Assembly: GCF_028389875.1 (NCBI RefSeq)
Contig: NC_084670.1
Span: 38,157,333-38,221,332 of the forward strand
DNA length: 64,000 bases
Direction: 5' to 3'
DNA from: Rhea pennata
Lineage: Eukaryota > Chordata > Aves > Rheiformes > Rheidae
Part shown: positions 17,317-29,125 of the stretch, piece after piece
Layout: every line of letters begins with the position of its first letter
Numbering within the stretch: position 1 is the first letter of the stretch
Position numbers and translations under genes: made by a program
Notes under the pieces: model-generated
What the model was told of the DNA's origin: nothing
Databases searched by the model: none
Seen by the model: the letters and a program-made list of their open reading frames with translations, nothing else

Positions 17317-20245
17317 TGTGGTGGACTTCTAGCTAAGCAAATGGGAGTATTCTCTTTCTCCTGAGTTGAATTGCTTGTTGGGCACTACAGACTGTGCTGA
17401 GCCTATCTGGGGTGAGTCAGGAGGAATGCCATTTCCTAAACAGAGGGTGCAGCCCTTTTGGTATGAAAGGCTGCCTCTAGCTGCCACTCTCAAAGGGTAT
17501 TTTTTTTTTCATATAGTTCCAATGCAGTATCTGCCAATGCTGAGAAAGTGCTTTGGACCTCTCTGGTCTCTTTGAATGGCCCTAGACATTTGGCAAATGA
17601 TTCTCCTCTTCATGACAAATCAGAAAACCTCTGTGTAGACCCCTGATTTGAGGAGAACCCTATTCACCAATCTTTTGGAAACAGATTTTTTTTTTCTTTC
17701 CAGAATCACATTCCTCTGTCTATACCTAAAACTAGATACTTCTCCATCTGACTTGTGGCTCCCTGGACAATTGTTGTCAAGGAGTCACATCTGTGGAGCT
17801 TTGGGAAAGTCTCTGCTGGACTGTTTGGCCCTGTCCACTCCAGGCACCTTTCATGCTAGGTGATGGTTAGCTCAGATGTGACATCTACCCTGTGCATGGA
17901 GATGCCTAGGGGAAATGAATCCCCCCCTGTGCGTTGCTGCACCCTAAACCTCTGCAGTCAAGAAGAGAGCAGGGGGAACATGATTTCTCCCTTCCTTCTC
18001 TAAAATGGCTGGGGCTCACACTAGTAAGAGAAAATACCACCTCCTTTTAGACCTGCAATATGGACTTCTTGGAAACCATAAAGTCTTCTTCAGCCACCAT
18101 GAAGAAATCTCAGTGGGGATGAGAAGCAAATACCATCTGCTATATTTACTTGTTCTTTTTTCCATTGGCCCCAAAAAATGTAAATAAAAATAAAATGTAG
18201 GATAAACAACTCCTACATATTTTTTTCTACAACCAGGCAATTTCCCAAGGTTAATTTTAGACCAAGCTCAGTTGTCATTTTCTGTGGAAAGATAAATTTT
18301 CTTTAATATATGTCTAGTGAATCATTTTATTTTACACACTCTCTTTTCCTTTGTATAAAAAAGGAAATGATGCTATATAGACATTAACAGCATACATATA
18401 CCAGTGCTTATAATTAGTAATGCCAGACATTTTTTTGCCGCAAATATATATCTATATGCTAATCTTGCTAAAACTACTGATACTTCTATAAGAACATTTT
18501 CCATTTGTGGAAAGAAGATTATATCCTCTCTTTTTCTTCCTACAAACTACAAATGTTATTGTCTGCATGATGCAAACTTGCATTCCTAAAATTTTAGCTA
18601 GCCAATAAATCATCTAGCTAAGTCTTCTGCTGCCTACCTCTCCACTGGTACCATAATTTGTCCACCTGCCTGGCTGTCTCTCTGTCTATCTATTTTGCAA
18701 GGATTTTGATTCTTCTCTCTGATATTTATCCTGCCTCATCTTTGTGTAATTGGTGGCCAGATTTCCAGTCCAGAGCCTTGTCACTAGTTCCTGTCTGTAA
18801 TCATCTCTATGCCCACCCTCCTGTGGTCACCTCTATCTTGCTGCCTGTGTCTCCTGATCCCATGCCCATCTCTGTCAATTAGGACTGGATCTGTTGCATG
18901 GCCACATTTTACAGTCATTTCAGGAATGAGCATATAAAGCATTACTAAGATACTGAATGACTTGTTGCATGCTGTGACTTTTGGAAACTCCACAGAATTG
19001 TTTGCCCTGACTGTATGTGCAGGTGATTGTGATTGCACAGGGGAGGTGTCAGAGGGAATTGGAGCTGACCTGGGAGCTGCAATGCTGCATCCTGTTGTCC
19101 TCTGGCAGGGGCTGGGGAGAGGGAAGGTTTCACCAGAAACAGCTGAGCCTGAGGGGACTCATCAGAGAAAGAGCCAGCAGCAGGCTGCCCACAGGGACCT
19201 TGGCCTCAAGGGTCCTCCTCCTGCTACGTGTTGGGGAGTCTCAGGTCCCCAGAGGACGTAGACATTTATCAAGTTCATTTGAAATACATGCGTTCAACAC
19301 TGGCTAGGTTTTCAGACAAGGAAAAGAACAGAAGCTGTTTCATCATGGGCTCATTACCATCATCACACTTAGCAAAACCCTTCCTAGACAATGACCTCTC
19401 CTAGTAGACACCCTGCAGAGAGGAAGAGGCAAGAATCATCTCATTATCGCTGCTGCATGCTAACGAGCTCCTGGGGGACAGTTACCAAGTGTGGAAGGCC
19501 ACGACAGGAATGCAGTTTTGGGGAGGTCTAATAGGGCCTCCTGAGGGCTGTTAGTGATGAAGCTGTTTTGGGAAATCAAAGTGTGCTTCCCTGGGGGCTG
19601 AGTAGAGCAGAAAGTCAGAGGCAGCAATTTCCGGATGACAAAGGAAGGAGGCAGAGAGGTCTTTGTTACATGGCCCCTTGGATGGGCCCTACCAAGCCAA
19701 GGGACCAGATGCTAATCCCCAGCCTGCCAGAATGGTGATGCTTTTCATCATCCTCAGCCTCAGGTTCCTCCTGGTCACCATGCGACATCTAAAATGCCTG
19801 CAATGTCCTTACCCCAATCCTAGGACTGCCCCCCGTCATCTGTCCCCCAGACTGCCTCCCTTCCCCTGACATCTCTCAGCCTTATCCCTCATCTCCCAGG
19901 AGTCTGACCCCAAAGAGGTGGTCTCCAACACCTCCAAATGCCACTGCAGAGTGATTCCCCAAGCTACCAGTACCTACTGCTTGAGTGGTGCCATGCAGTC
20001 ATGAATCATTGCCCACGTTTCCTCACACCTGCCCTTGTCACTTCCAATTCTCCACAAAGAACATTCTTTTTCTGCAAATCCATCTTCTGCTAGCTTCTGT
20101 CACTCCATGAAGGCTTCCAAAAATGAACTCATACTCTTCATCCATGGAAAGTAGTGATACCTGTGTAGCAGATAAAAAAAAAGAAAGCAACTGAGAAAAA
20201 TCCTATTCTCAGTGCGTGTTGCACAAAATACCCTTTGCAGTTCTC

Positions 20246-20279
<34 letters not shown>

Positions 20280-22139
20280 CAAGAATTCTCTTCCGAAAAC
20301 CAGGTGGCCTGAGGACAATGCCATCTATATATAAAAGTAAGGCAAGCAGTTTTATATTTTTTATCTTCAAATCTCATTTCCATTACTTCATCCTCAGACC
20401 CATGAAACTACCCAGAATAGAGCAGGGAGTTGTGCTACAGCATCTCTGGAGGTGAGCTTCTGTATATCCTTTCTTCTACCTCAAAAAAAGCATACAATAG
20501 CTCACTTCCATGCAGTGTGTGCATGGGGAATGCCCTGGCTCTGCAGAGATGCTGCTGTAGCCTTGCAGAAGAGATTCTGAGGTGATTCTCAAAGAAAACA
20601 TTATCCAGACTTTATTAAAAGCATCACGAGTGCTGCTAAAGCAAGAGATGGATTGCTGCAGATACTTTGTGCCCTGATATTCAGTCTTAATTTTAGCTGC
20701 AATTGATGATGCCTTTGTGTAGGCGTTTGAGGTTTGGAGATTTTGGAATCTGAGTGAAAGAAAAAAAGCCAAGAGAAAGGTCACTATCCGTAGGGAGTGG
20801 TTCTGCTTGCTCTACCGCTAATGGCAAGCAGTAAAGGGCATGAGATGGGAAAGCAGCTTTGCCAAATAAGATCAAAGACAGAAAAACAAATGGATCACCA
20901 TTCTCAGATCACAGGGCAACACACCTGACACCCATTCTGTGACAGCTGCAGTGTAGCTTGACCACCTTTGGACATAGCACAAGGAGACTGGCTTTCCTCC
21001 TTCCTAGGAGGACTGTGTGGACCAAGATGAATTGAGATTCCAAAGCTCCTCTTTGCATTCATTGGCTATATGGGAGCTCAGGGACCTTTCACATGGAGGC
21101 AACAACATGAGAGTCATGCATGCTTGTTTGGGAGATGTTGTGGCATTCATCTGACACAAGATCAGGACTTCATGGGAGGGCAGCAGGATTTCAGGGCTGG
21201 GGTGATGGAGATGTTGAGGAAAGAGGTGATGTGATGGCCTAATGGGCTCAGTTGTGGGAGAGGCTATGGGAGGTGGTTATGAAGGGCCCAGGGCAAGGGC
21301 AAATGTATTTTTATAGGGGAATCTATGCCATGCTCAGCATGGTAAGGGGTGGTTCCTGCTCTGGGTCAGAGTGCCTGACAGCACTGTGCACAAAGGGGCA
21401 CCCAGGATCAGCACACCCTCTCGGGCCCCAGAGATATGTTCAAGGATTTCAGAAATGGTTGGAGCTGTTCTGCTTCCATACTCCTAGTCCTTGGACCCTG
21501 GGTCCTGTCTGTCAATGAAGATGAAAGCTTTGCTCCCAGTAAGGACCTGGAAGGGGCCTATATTTTACCACTGACCCTCCTCCTCTCAGTAAACTCACAA
21601 TATGAGGTTGGTGGTGTCTGTTCAGGGCAATCTTCACTCCAGATCTCCCTGCTTGATCCATTTCTGGGAGATCTTCTGTTCTTGCCTCTGAGCTGAAAGG
21701 TTTCTGACCATTGAATTCATACTTGTCTTGTCTGCAAGGCAGGAGAAGAGAGGAGGCAGCAGCCCAATGAGCATGGCACAGGCACATTCCATCTTCATAG
21801 CTTGCAAGACAGAGACTGGACAAGGAGGCAGACCTTGGGCAAGAGGTTCAGTGGGGTGTGATGGTTGTGGATTGCTTTTCCAAAAGAGTTTTTTTTCTTT
21901 GTTTCAGGATGAAAGTGATCTGGCTATGGAATATGACATTCTTTAGGGGTGGGTACTATGTCAGATGATCCCAAAACCTTTGCCATGGAGGTTTACTGCA
22001 CTGGTGGCAGCATGCAGGAGGTGGAAGCAAGGAGAACCTACAAAGGAGCAATTGAGAAACATAGCCTGAGCATGGAGGGATGGTGTCAGGAAAGCCAAAG
22101 CTCAGATTTGAGAGGGCATCCTTTGACACTTGAAGAGCT
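17317..22139. other. Intergenic region, no gene seen
   Basis: About 4.8 kb without a recognisable coding frame or family motif; open frames are short and unconnected. It is moderately AT-rich around 18200-18600. The only clear element is a 31-base A run (20247-20277). Confidence 0.6.
20247..20277 (+). repeat. Poly(A) tract, 31 bp
   Basis: An uninterrupted run of 31 A. No coding sequence or LINE 3' end is recognisable upstream and no flanking duplication was found, so I do not call it the tail of a processed pseudogene. Confidence 0.9.
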
Positions 22140-23110
22140 GAAGAATGAAAGAGTTGATCCATTGTTGAATGGAGTGGGTGACTTAATGAGAGTCGACTCA
22201 CAGAAGGCTGAGGAACTCCTCTGTGATTCCTGAAAAGATTCAAGGAGAAGTAGAACTACTAGGGGTGGATGAGTATTGCATCAGAGATTACTCATGAGAA
22301 CTCAGCCTCTGAAAGCCATGGGACCTGACAAGCTGCATCTGAGTGTAGTGAAGGAAGGCACCAATGTCCTTGCAAGGACGGTCTCTGTCATTTTTGAGCG
22401 ATCAGGGCAGGCATACACAATGACTGGCGGAAAGAAAATTTGAAGCTGTCTTCAGAACGAGCCGTTCTTGACATCATTAATTAATAGTCGAAGGAACATC
22501 AGGTGAGAGTTCACTTTACTGAGATTTCAGTGTCTCAGCAAATCATGGAGTGAGTCCTTGTGAAACACATTTATGAGCACTTGGAAAAGAATGCGGCTGG
22601 CAATAATCAGCATGAGTTTCCCAAGTTTAACTCTTGCCTCACCAACCTTGTTACCTTCCACAGCAGAACAACTGGATTAGTGGAAGAGGGAAGAGCAGTG
22701 GATGTCAATTACCTTGTCTTTAACAAGATTTTCTCAAGACATGATTTCTCAAGTCAGGATGTGATGGTCTACATGGGTGGACAACCAGAAGAACAACATT
22801 GATTGGGTGACTAGGCACACTGTAGACTGTTTGATGGGTCATACTCTATCTGGGGACTTTTAACAAGTGTAGTCCTTCAGTGGTCTGTCCTGGGATCTGT
22901 CCTGTTTTACATCTTTATCACAAACCTGGAGGATGTCTGCAGAAGAGAACAAACTGGGTGGGTAACACCCAATATGCTCAAAAACAAAGCAGACATCAAG
23001 AGGGACCTCAAATGTCTTGATAAACAGGTAGCATGAAAATGCATGAAATTCAACAAATGCCAAAGCCTGCCTCTGGGAATTAAAAATCCATTGCAACAGC
23101 AAAGGCTGGA
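22140..23110 (+). mobile_element. CR1 LINE, ancient degraded RT region
   Basis: Translation in shifting frames recovers CR1 ORF2 landmarks in order: a PLLNGVGDL stretch with QKAEELL after it (about 22160-22230), GPDKLH (about 22322), the region before RT motif A (HEFPKFNSCLTNLVTFHSRT, about 22611), a decayed motif A (VDVNYLVFNKIFSRHDF) and then CKFN-KCQS-like residues near 23050. Many stops and indels show great age. Confidence 0.65.
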
Positions 23111-23229
23111 GACAGATTACAGGGAGCAGCAATGGCCAGCTGCTCCAAGATGGATAGCCTGCTGGCAGTCAAGTGTGCTAACATAGTCAACAGGGCATAG
23201 ACCTCACCAGCCAAGGCCCAGCCCCTCCA

Positions 23230-23620
23230 TATCCAAGGAAGGTGAGCAGGGAAGACCTGGAAATGGTAGGCAGGTTCAAGCAAGACTAGATCATCAGGCA
23301 AGTTCTTGCTGACAAGGCAGGTCTGATGTCAAGCTGGGAACGCAAGTCACCAAATCAAGATCAGATCCAATGAGAGTGGTCGGGGTCAGACAAAGCCCTA
23401 TAGCTGCAGGGCAGGTCCATAGAGATGAGGCATGTCCAAGGTCAAGCTGGAAAGTCAGGCTATGAGTCAGAGTCTGGATCAACAGGGCCCATGGCCAGGA
23501 ACAGGCACACCTGTAACACAGCTGTGGAGAGGCACACCTGCAATGTAGCTCAAGGTGGGACTGAAGATTCAGGGCTGAGCTTAAATGAGCTCCTGGGCCT
23601 TTGAGAGGGGGTGTATGTGG
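23230..23620. other. Non-CR1 interruption with degenerate aggtc/agtca repeats
   Basis: This 400 bp stretch separates two collinear CR1 pieces. It is rich in loosely repeated words such as caggtc, agtca, aagtcac and gtccaagg, suggesting an old short-period minisatellite. I recognise no coding sequence. Confidence 0.35.
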
Positions 23621-23679
23621 AGGCCCCTAGTGAGTCCAGTCAGGGCTGTGAAGGCCTCTTATTGCCCGCAGGCTCTGTC

Positions 23680-24000
23680 AAAAGCCTGACCAGGAACAGT
23701 TCTGTAGAAAAGAGCCTGGGGATCCTGCTGCACAGCCAAGGCAACGTGAACTGGAAGTGTGCCCTGGCAGTGAGAAAGGCCAACAGCCTCCTGGGCTGTG
23801 TGCACAGGAGCATGGCCAGCAGATCAAGGGGAGTGATCACACCCCCTTACTCAGTGCTCATTAGACCACATTTAGAGTGCCACATCCAGAGCTGAATCCC
23901 AAATACAAGAAAGACAACAGCATACTGGAGCCAATTCAGTACACGGCCATTAGGATGCTCAGGAAGCTGCTGCACACAATTCTGTGTCCATGGAGCCAGC
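23680..24000 (+). mobile_element. CR1 LINE, ancient RT C-terminal fragment
   Basis: An open stretch encodes the CR1 block around SLGILL, ALAVRKANSLLGCVHRSM, SRGVITPPYSVL and RPHLE. In the parent protein this follows the catalytic RT core. It is collinear with 22140-23110 and probably part of the same insertion. Confidence 0.7.
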
Positions 24001-24356
24001 AGCTCCTGCCTTCCAGCCAGGGCAGAGGCCAAGGAGACTCCAACAGGACTGAGAGGAATCCTGCCCTGTAGCACCCACTGATGCAACAGCAGGAGCAAAG
24101 GAGGTCTCTGAGAACCAATGAGGTAAGAGAGAGGAACAGAAATCGGGAGAAAAGATCAGTAGCTCTGCTCCCTTGCACCCCTTTCATACCAAGCTCCTGT
24201 GCCTCAGGGAGAGGTTGGAGAGCCCTCTACCCTCAGGATACAAACCCTGCACCCAAGCGGGACACATCATGGAGTCAGGGAATGTCTCCATGGCTGGGAC
24301 GAAGTGCTGGAGGCTCAGCCTCTTCCTCCCCACTGACCATTGTGGGGGACCACCTG

Positions 24357-25440
24357 AAGCCATCAGGGCTCTCTAAACCTGAGTGAGTCAGTGAACAGAG
24401 AGTTGGCTGCAGGCAGGTGAGGGGAATCCCATTCAAGAGATCTCTCCCGACTTTGTGTCAGGATTTTTTAAGGAGGCCTGCTGATTATGCAATCTCAGTT
24501 TCCTTTACAAAGAGGCAAGTCCCAGCATTTGAGTGTCCAGAGTTATGGGGAAAGCTGTATGCCAGAAGTGTTTACAAAGTTCCTAGCAGTTCAATGGGTT
24601 TCAGTCTCTTCTGAGGGCCAGTTATGCATTGCTCACTCTCTGCAGTTCCTGGGGAGCGATGAGCTGCAGCAGGAACCTTCAGAGACTCGTTAGTGCTATA
24701 AACCCCAGGACACTCTGGAGAACACAGGGCATTCAACTGCTGCTGGAAACTCCCTAGCAGAGCTGCTGGACGAAGACAGAAAGCACAGAGCAATGCCTGA
24801 TCCCTGGGTCAGGGTTTGCAGAGAGCTCAGAGAGGAGAAGGACACATTAGAGAAGAGAGAGAGGATGACATCTCACACCTTGATCATCATTTCCCAGCAC
24901 TATCAGCACAGAGGTCATCACCTCATCCTGAGGACTGCAGGTGAAGTGGTGAGGCTTTGCATGGTGGCATCTATGAGTGAGAAAGGGGATGGGCATATTC
25001 CTTCCTGGATGTCTTCTACTCTAGCTCCCTCTTCCCTCCACACATATCTTGTGATGCCCTTGTTAGCTGAACAGAGTCCTGGGGAGCTTGCTGATGGGTG
25101 CGGAGTTAGATGGGTTGCTGGCCCTGAGCCAGCCCAGAGCCCTGCCAAGGGGCACCACTACCTCACCTGGGAGATAAGATCCGGGCAGAGGCCTATGCTT
25201 CTCAGGCAGGGACTTTCCCTGGCTGTGCACACAGGCATATCCCAGGCAATCACCACAAACAGGAGGGGAATGAAGCTCTTTCCTGATCTCACCTATGCTC
25301 ACCATGGAGACACCCACTCCTTCTCCTAGCAGTGCTGCTCGGGGAGCCCTGTGAGCACAGCTGGCAGTGCTGAGGTCTAGCTGCTGGACTATGCCATAAG
25401 GCAGCCCCAAAGCCCTCCAAAACCATTGCTGAGGGGGGAA
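24357..25440 (+). repeat. OR upstream block, copy 2 (paralogous to 4735-6130)
   Basis: Collinear with 4735-6130 and ending about 770 bp before the second OR. It shares the 28 bp block (24618-24645), ctcgttagtgctat/ctcgttagtactat and the tail around gctgctggactatg. A candidate splice donor CAG|GTGAAG lies at about 24950. It is the better-preserved version of the OR upstream region because no transposon separates it from the coding exon. A promoter and first-exon role is inferred. Confidence 0.7.
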
Positions 25441-26210
25441 CCTATGCAAGGTGAATGATCTTCCTTGTTCCCTATCCTTCTGCTCTTCTGAAAACCTCTC
25501 TTCCTTGTACTGGCCAATCAGCCTAGGTGTCCATCTTCCCTCATATCGAGCTCACTTTTCTCTCTGAAGCCCATGTGGAAGCTCTCCAAGAGCCCTCTCA
25601 GGCTGTTCTACTGCATGGTGGCATGGACATCAACTGCTCACACCGTCAAAGGAAGCACATGGCCCATTCCTTCCAAAACAAGTGTTCTAGACAGCAGAGA
25701 TAAGCCACTTGGCTAATTCTCCTCTTTGGAGGAGAAAGGCATCTGACATGATGTGCTCACATAAAGGGATTTTCTTGCCTGGTGAGGACAGGGCTTGCTA
25801 TTTGGAATAACTTCAGGTGCAGGAGAGACACTGTCACAATGTCAGGGAATGCTTTCTCTCCTATACTGATCATAGAACTACAGAATCACTGATTCTGTGA
25901 TTCTCTCCTATACCTCTGCCCCAAGAAGGAAATGAGCACTTCTGTGGGGCAGCTCACCTCTCTGGTTCTCCTAGGAAGCCCTTCCCTTTGGATGTATGGT
26001 TTAACTTTCTGCAAAAATAAACTAGTTCTCTCATTTCACTAGTCATGGAGGTTATTAAGGGAATACAAATGCAGTCAGAGAAGTGTCAGAGTCATGTTTG
26101 TTCTGATAGAAACTTTCTTCATGATTACTCTGTAGAAGAAATGAATAAATAAAGCTCTTTCTCATAGGTATCCTTGCTGGCAAAGAGGAGTGAGGGAGCT
26201 GAGGTGCTAC

Positions 26211-27167
26211 ATGGAGAAAGGGGAATGGGAGAATTGCACATCGTCCGCGGAGTTTGTCCTGCTTGGAATGAGGAATGTCCCCTCACTCCAGACACCACTC
26301 TTCCTCCTCTTGCTCATGGTCTATTTGATAACGGTGGCTGGGAACATCCTCACTGTTGTGTTGGTGGTGGCAGACTGGCACCTGCACACACCCATGTACT
26401 TCCTCCTGGGCAATCTCTCCTCCTTGGAGATCTCCTACAGCTCCACCATCCTGCCCCAGCTGCTGGTCAGCTTCCTGACTGGGGACAGGACCATATCTGC
26501 TAGGGGCTGCATTGCACAATTCTATTTTTTTGCCTCTTTTGTGGTTACCGAGTGTTTCCTACTGGCAGTCATGTCCTACGATCGGTACTTGGCCATATGC
26601 CAGCCCCTGCTCTATGCAAGCCTCATGACGCAGAAGTTCTCACTGCAGCTGGCAGCAGCATCTTGGCTGGTGGGATTGCTAATCTCCACAGTAGTTATTT
26701 CTTTCATATCTGAGTTGAAGTTCTGTGGCCCCAAGGTCATTGACCACTTCTTTTGTGATTTTAAACCATTGCTGGAGCTCACCTGCAGTGACACCAGTGT
26801 GGTTATAATTGTAACTTTCTTCCTATCTTTTTTGGATTTAGTCTTCCCCTTCCTGTTCACAGTGGCCTCCTACATGTGCATCATAGCTACCATCCTGAGG
26901 ATCCCATCCAGCGTGGGCAGGCAGAAGGCCTTCTCTACCTGCTCCTCTCACCTCACTGTCGTCACTGTTTTCTATGGCACCCTCATCATTGTCTACATGC
27001 TGCCCAGAACCCCCAGACTCAGACAGCTCAACAAAGTCTTCTCCTTTTCCTACACTGTCCTCACGCCCCTGGTCAATCCCCTCATTTACAGCCTGCGCAA
27101 CAGGGAGGTCAGGGAGATCCTGAGGAAAGCAGTGAGGAAAGCTCTGGTCTGCACCCAGAGCTCATAG
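26211..27167 (+). CDS. Olfactory receptor, class II, OR11/OR6-like, intact (second paralog)
   Basis: A 318-residue seven-transmembrane odorant receptor, expected in olfactory cilia. Landmarks: glycosylation site NCT at 8-10, PMYFLLGNL at 61-69, a regular MSYDRY at 121-126, Cys100 and Cys182, KAFSTCSSHL at 239-248, NPLIY at 289-293, and a short basic tail. The start is the first ATG of the frame; the frame is open upstream to 26190 but through a GTG. A splice-acceptor-like ctctttctcatag ends 44 bp before it. It differs from the first OR at 73 of the first 310 residues, counted by eye, most in TM4-TM5 and the extracellular loops, the ligand-facing parts. No damage is seen, and the presumed upstream block is next to it, so this looks the more likely functional gene. 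Confidence 0.95.
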   Translation: MEKGEWENCTSSAEFVLLGMRNVPSLQTPLFLLLLMVYLITVAGNILTVVLVVADWHLHTPMYFLLGNLSSLEISYSSTILPQLLVSFLTGDRTISARGCIAQFYFFASFVVTECFLLAVMSYDRYLAICQPLLYASLMTQKFSLQLAAASWLVGLLISTVVISFISELKFCGPKVIDHFFCDFKPLLELTCSDTSVVIIVTFFLSFLDLVFPFLFTVASYMCIIATILRIPSSVGRQKAFSTCSSHLTVVTVFYGTLIIVYMLPRTPRLRQLNKVFSFSYTVLTPLVNPLIYSLRNREVREILRKAVRKALVCTQSS

Positions 27168-27392
27168 CAGTTGTGTGCTACTGCACACAAAACATTGATG
27201 GTTCTGCAAGGTAGTAAACTCAGTACAGGTGATATTATGCTGCAGAACAGTTATCCCTTCAGAAGAACATGGCACAGAGAATATTTTTTAGAAAGCAGAA
27301 GGGAAGAGAGTACGGATTTATTTCAGCATTTAAATGCATGGTTCAGAAGAGAATGGAAATAAATTCCCTTTCTTGGTGCCTCCTTTCTAGAC

Positions 27393-27398
27393 AATAAA
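27393..27398 (+). terminator. Candidate polyadenylation signal of the second OR
   Basis: AATAAA about 230 bp after the stop codon. A second AATAAA lies at 27358-27363. Confidence 0.5.
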
Positions 27399-27630
27399 GT
27401 GTGTTACTGTATGTGGGAAATGTTGCAATGATGTGGTCATTTTCTTTTCCTGTGATGACAGGGGATTCATCTGGGGTGCGATCTGAGACAACAGGGAGGG
27501 AGATCAGGAGTAGCAGTACTTTCCTGACTGTGGATTCCTCAGATGGGAGCCATCTCCCTCTGCTGTGAACATTTCCAGGGTAGAGGTCAGTGCTTCAGCA
27601 CACAGCACTTGCTACTCTAATGTCCAGTGG

Positions 27631-28310
27631 AAATCACAGAATCATAGAATCAGTAAGGTTGGACGGGACCTCTGGAGATCATCTAGTCCAACCTCCCCAC
27701 TCAGCAGGGTCATCTACAGCATGTTAGACAGGATTGCATCCAGGCGGGCCTTGAAGATCTCCAGAGAAGGAAAATCCACAACCTCTCTGGGCAATCTGTT
27801 CCAGTGCTCTGTCACTCTCACAGTGAAGAAATTCCCCCTCATGGTCAGGCCAAACTTCCTGTGCTTCAGTTTCTGCCCATTGCCTCTTGTCCTGTCACAC
27901 GGGACAACTGAAAAGAGTTTGTCCTTGTCCCCTTGACACTCTCCTTTCAGGTACTTATACACATTGATAAGATCCCCCCTCAGTCTTCTCCTCTCCAGGC
28001 TAAAGAGGCCCAGCTCTCGCAGCCGTTCCTCACAGGGCAGATGCTCTAGCCCTCTGACCATCCTTGTAGCCCTATGCTGGACTCTCTCCAGTAGCTCCAT
28101 GTCTCTCTTGTACTGGGGAGCCCAGAACTGGACACAGTACTCAAGATGAGGATCACCTTCCTCAACCTGTGGGCAACAGTCTTCCTAATGCACCCCAGGA
28201 TACCATTGGCCTTCTTGGCCACAAGGGCATATTGCTGGCTCATGGTCAACTTGTCATTCACCAGCACATACTGGTAGTGTTGCTTAAACACATGCTAGTG
28301 TCTCCTGACA
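27631..28310 (-). mobile_element. CR1 LINE, 3' end, minus strand
   Basis: It starts with the CR1 3' terminal repeats (aatcacagaatcatagaatc) and contains an almost clean ORF2 C-terminus on the minus strand ([30 protein letters not shown]). It is 5'-truncated around 28310. Less mutated than most CR1s in the window. Confidence 0.93.
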
Positions 28311-28489
28311 TTTGTGACAGCCTTGAGCCTCCCAGACATCAGGAAGTTCCTAGCAGATAGTGAGGAGAAATAGGGAAGGGACCTGCTGGGACTGGTGCTG
28401 TAAATGGATGCTGTAGGTAAACCTCAGGGCATCAGAAAGGATCCTCAATACAGGCATGGGCAAGAGCACTCATGCCTCTAGGTAGGGAC

Positions 28490-29125
28490 TTCAGTGCCAG
28501 GCTGTCTGTGATTCAGCCCATCTTGAGTATGATGGGCACGTGCACTAAGAGTGTTGCCAGCAGGTCGAGGGAGGTGATCCTGCCCCTCCACTCAGCCCTG
28601 ATGAAGCCATATCTGGAGTACTGCGTCCAGTGCTAGGTTCCCCAATACAAGAGAGATATGGAGCTACTGGAGAGAGTCTAGTGAAGGACTACTAAGATGA
28701 TGAAGGGCCTGGAGTATCTCTTGTATGAGGAATGGCTGCGAGAGCTGGGCCTGTTCAGCACAGAGAAGACTGAGGGGGGATCTGATCAGTGTGTAAGTAT
28801 CTGAAGAGAGAGTGTAGAGAGGATGGGGTCAGAGTCTTTTCCATAGTGCCCAGCGATAGGCCGAGAGGTAATGGGCACAAACTGAAACACAGGAAGTTAT
28901 GTCTGAACATAAGGAAAGATTTTTGTACTGTGAAGGTAAGAGAGCACTGCAAAAGATTGCCCAGCAAGCTTCCAGAATTTCCATCCTTAGAGACATTAAA
29001 AACCTGCCTGGATGTGACCCTGGGCAACATGCTGTAGGTGACTGTGTGAGCAGGAGGGTTGAACTAGATGATATCCAGAGACCCCTTTCAACCTCAACCA
29101 TTCTGTGATTCTGTGACTCTGAGAG
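28490..29125 (+). mobile_element. CR1 LINE, 3' end, plus strand
   Basis: The same CR1 section in the opposite direction, from the gaggtgatcctgcccctcca region to the 3' repeats at ccattctgtgattctgtgac. It is 5'-truncated and contains stops. It faces the copy at 27631-28310 head to head. Confidence 0.92.

Noticed and set aside
20200-20277. Processed pseudogene ending in a 31-base A tail
   Set aside because: No coding sequence precedes the tail and no flanking duplication was found.
24081-25329. Frames of 100-178 codons in the OR upstream block
   Set aside because: They are not conserved in the paralogous block at 4735-6130.
26190-26210. Upstream start of the second OR at 26190
   Set aside because: The codon there is GTG, not ATG; the first ATG is at 26211 and aligns with the paralog.
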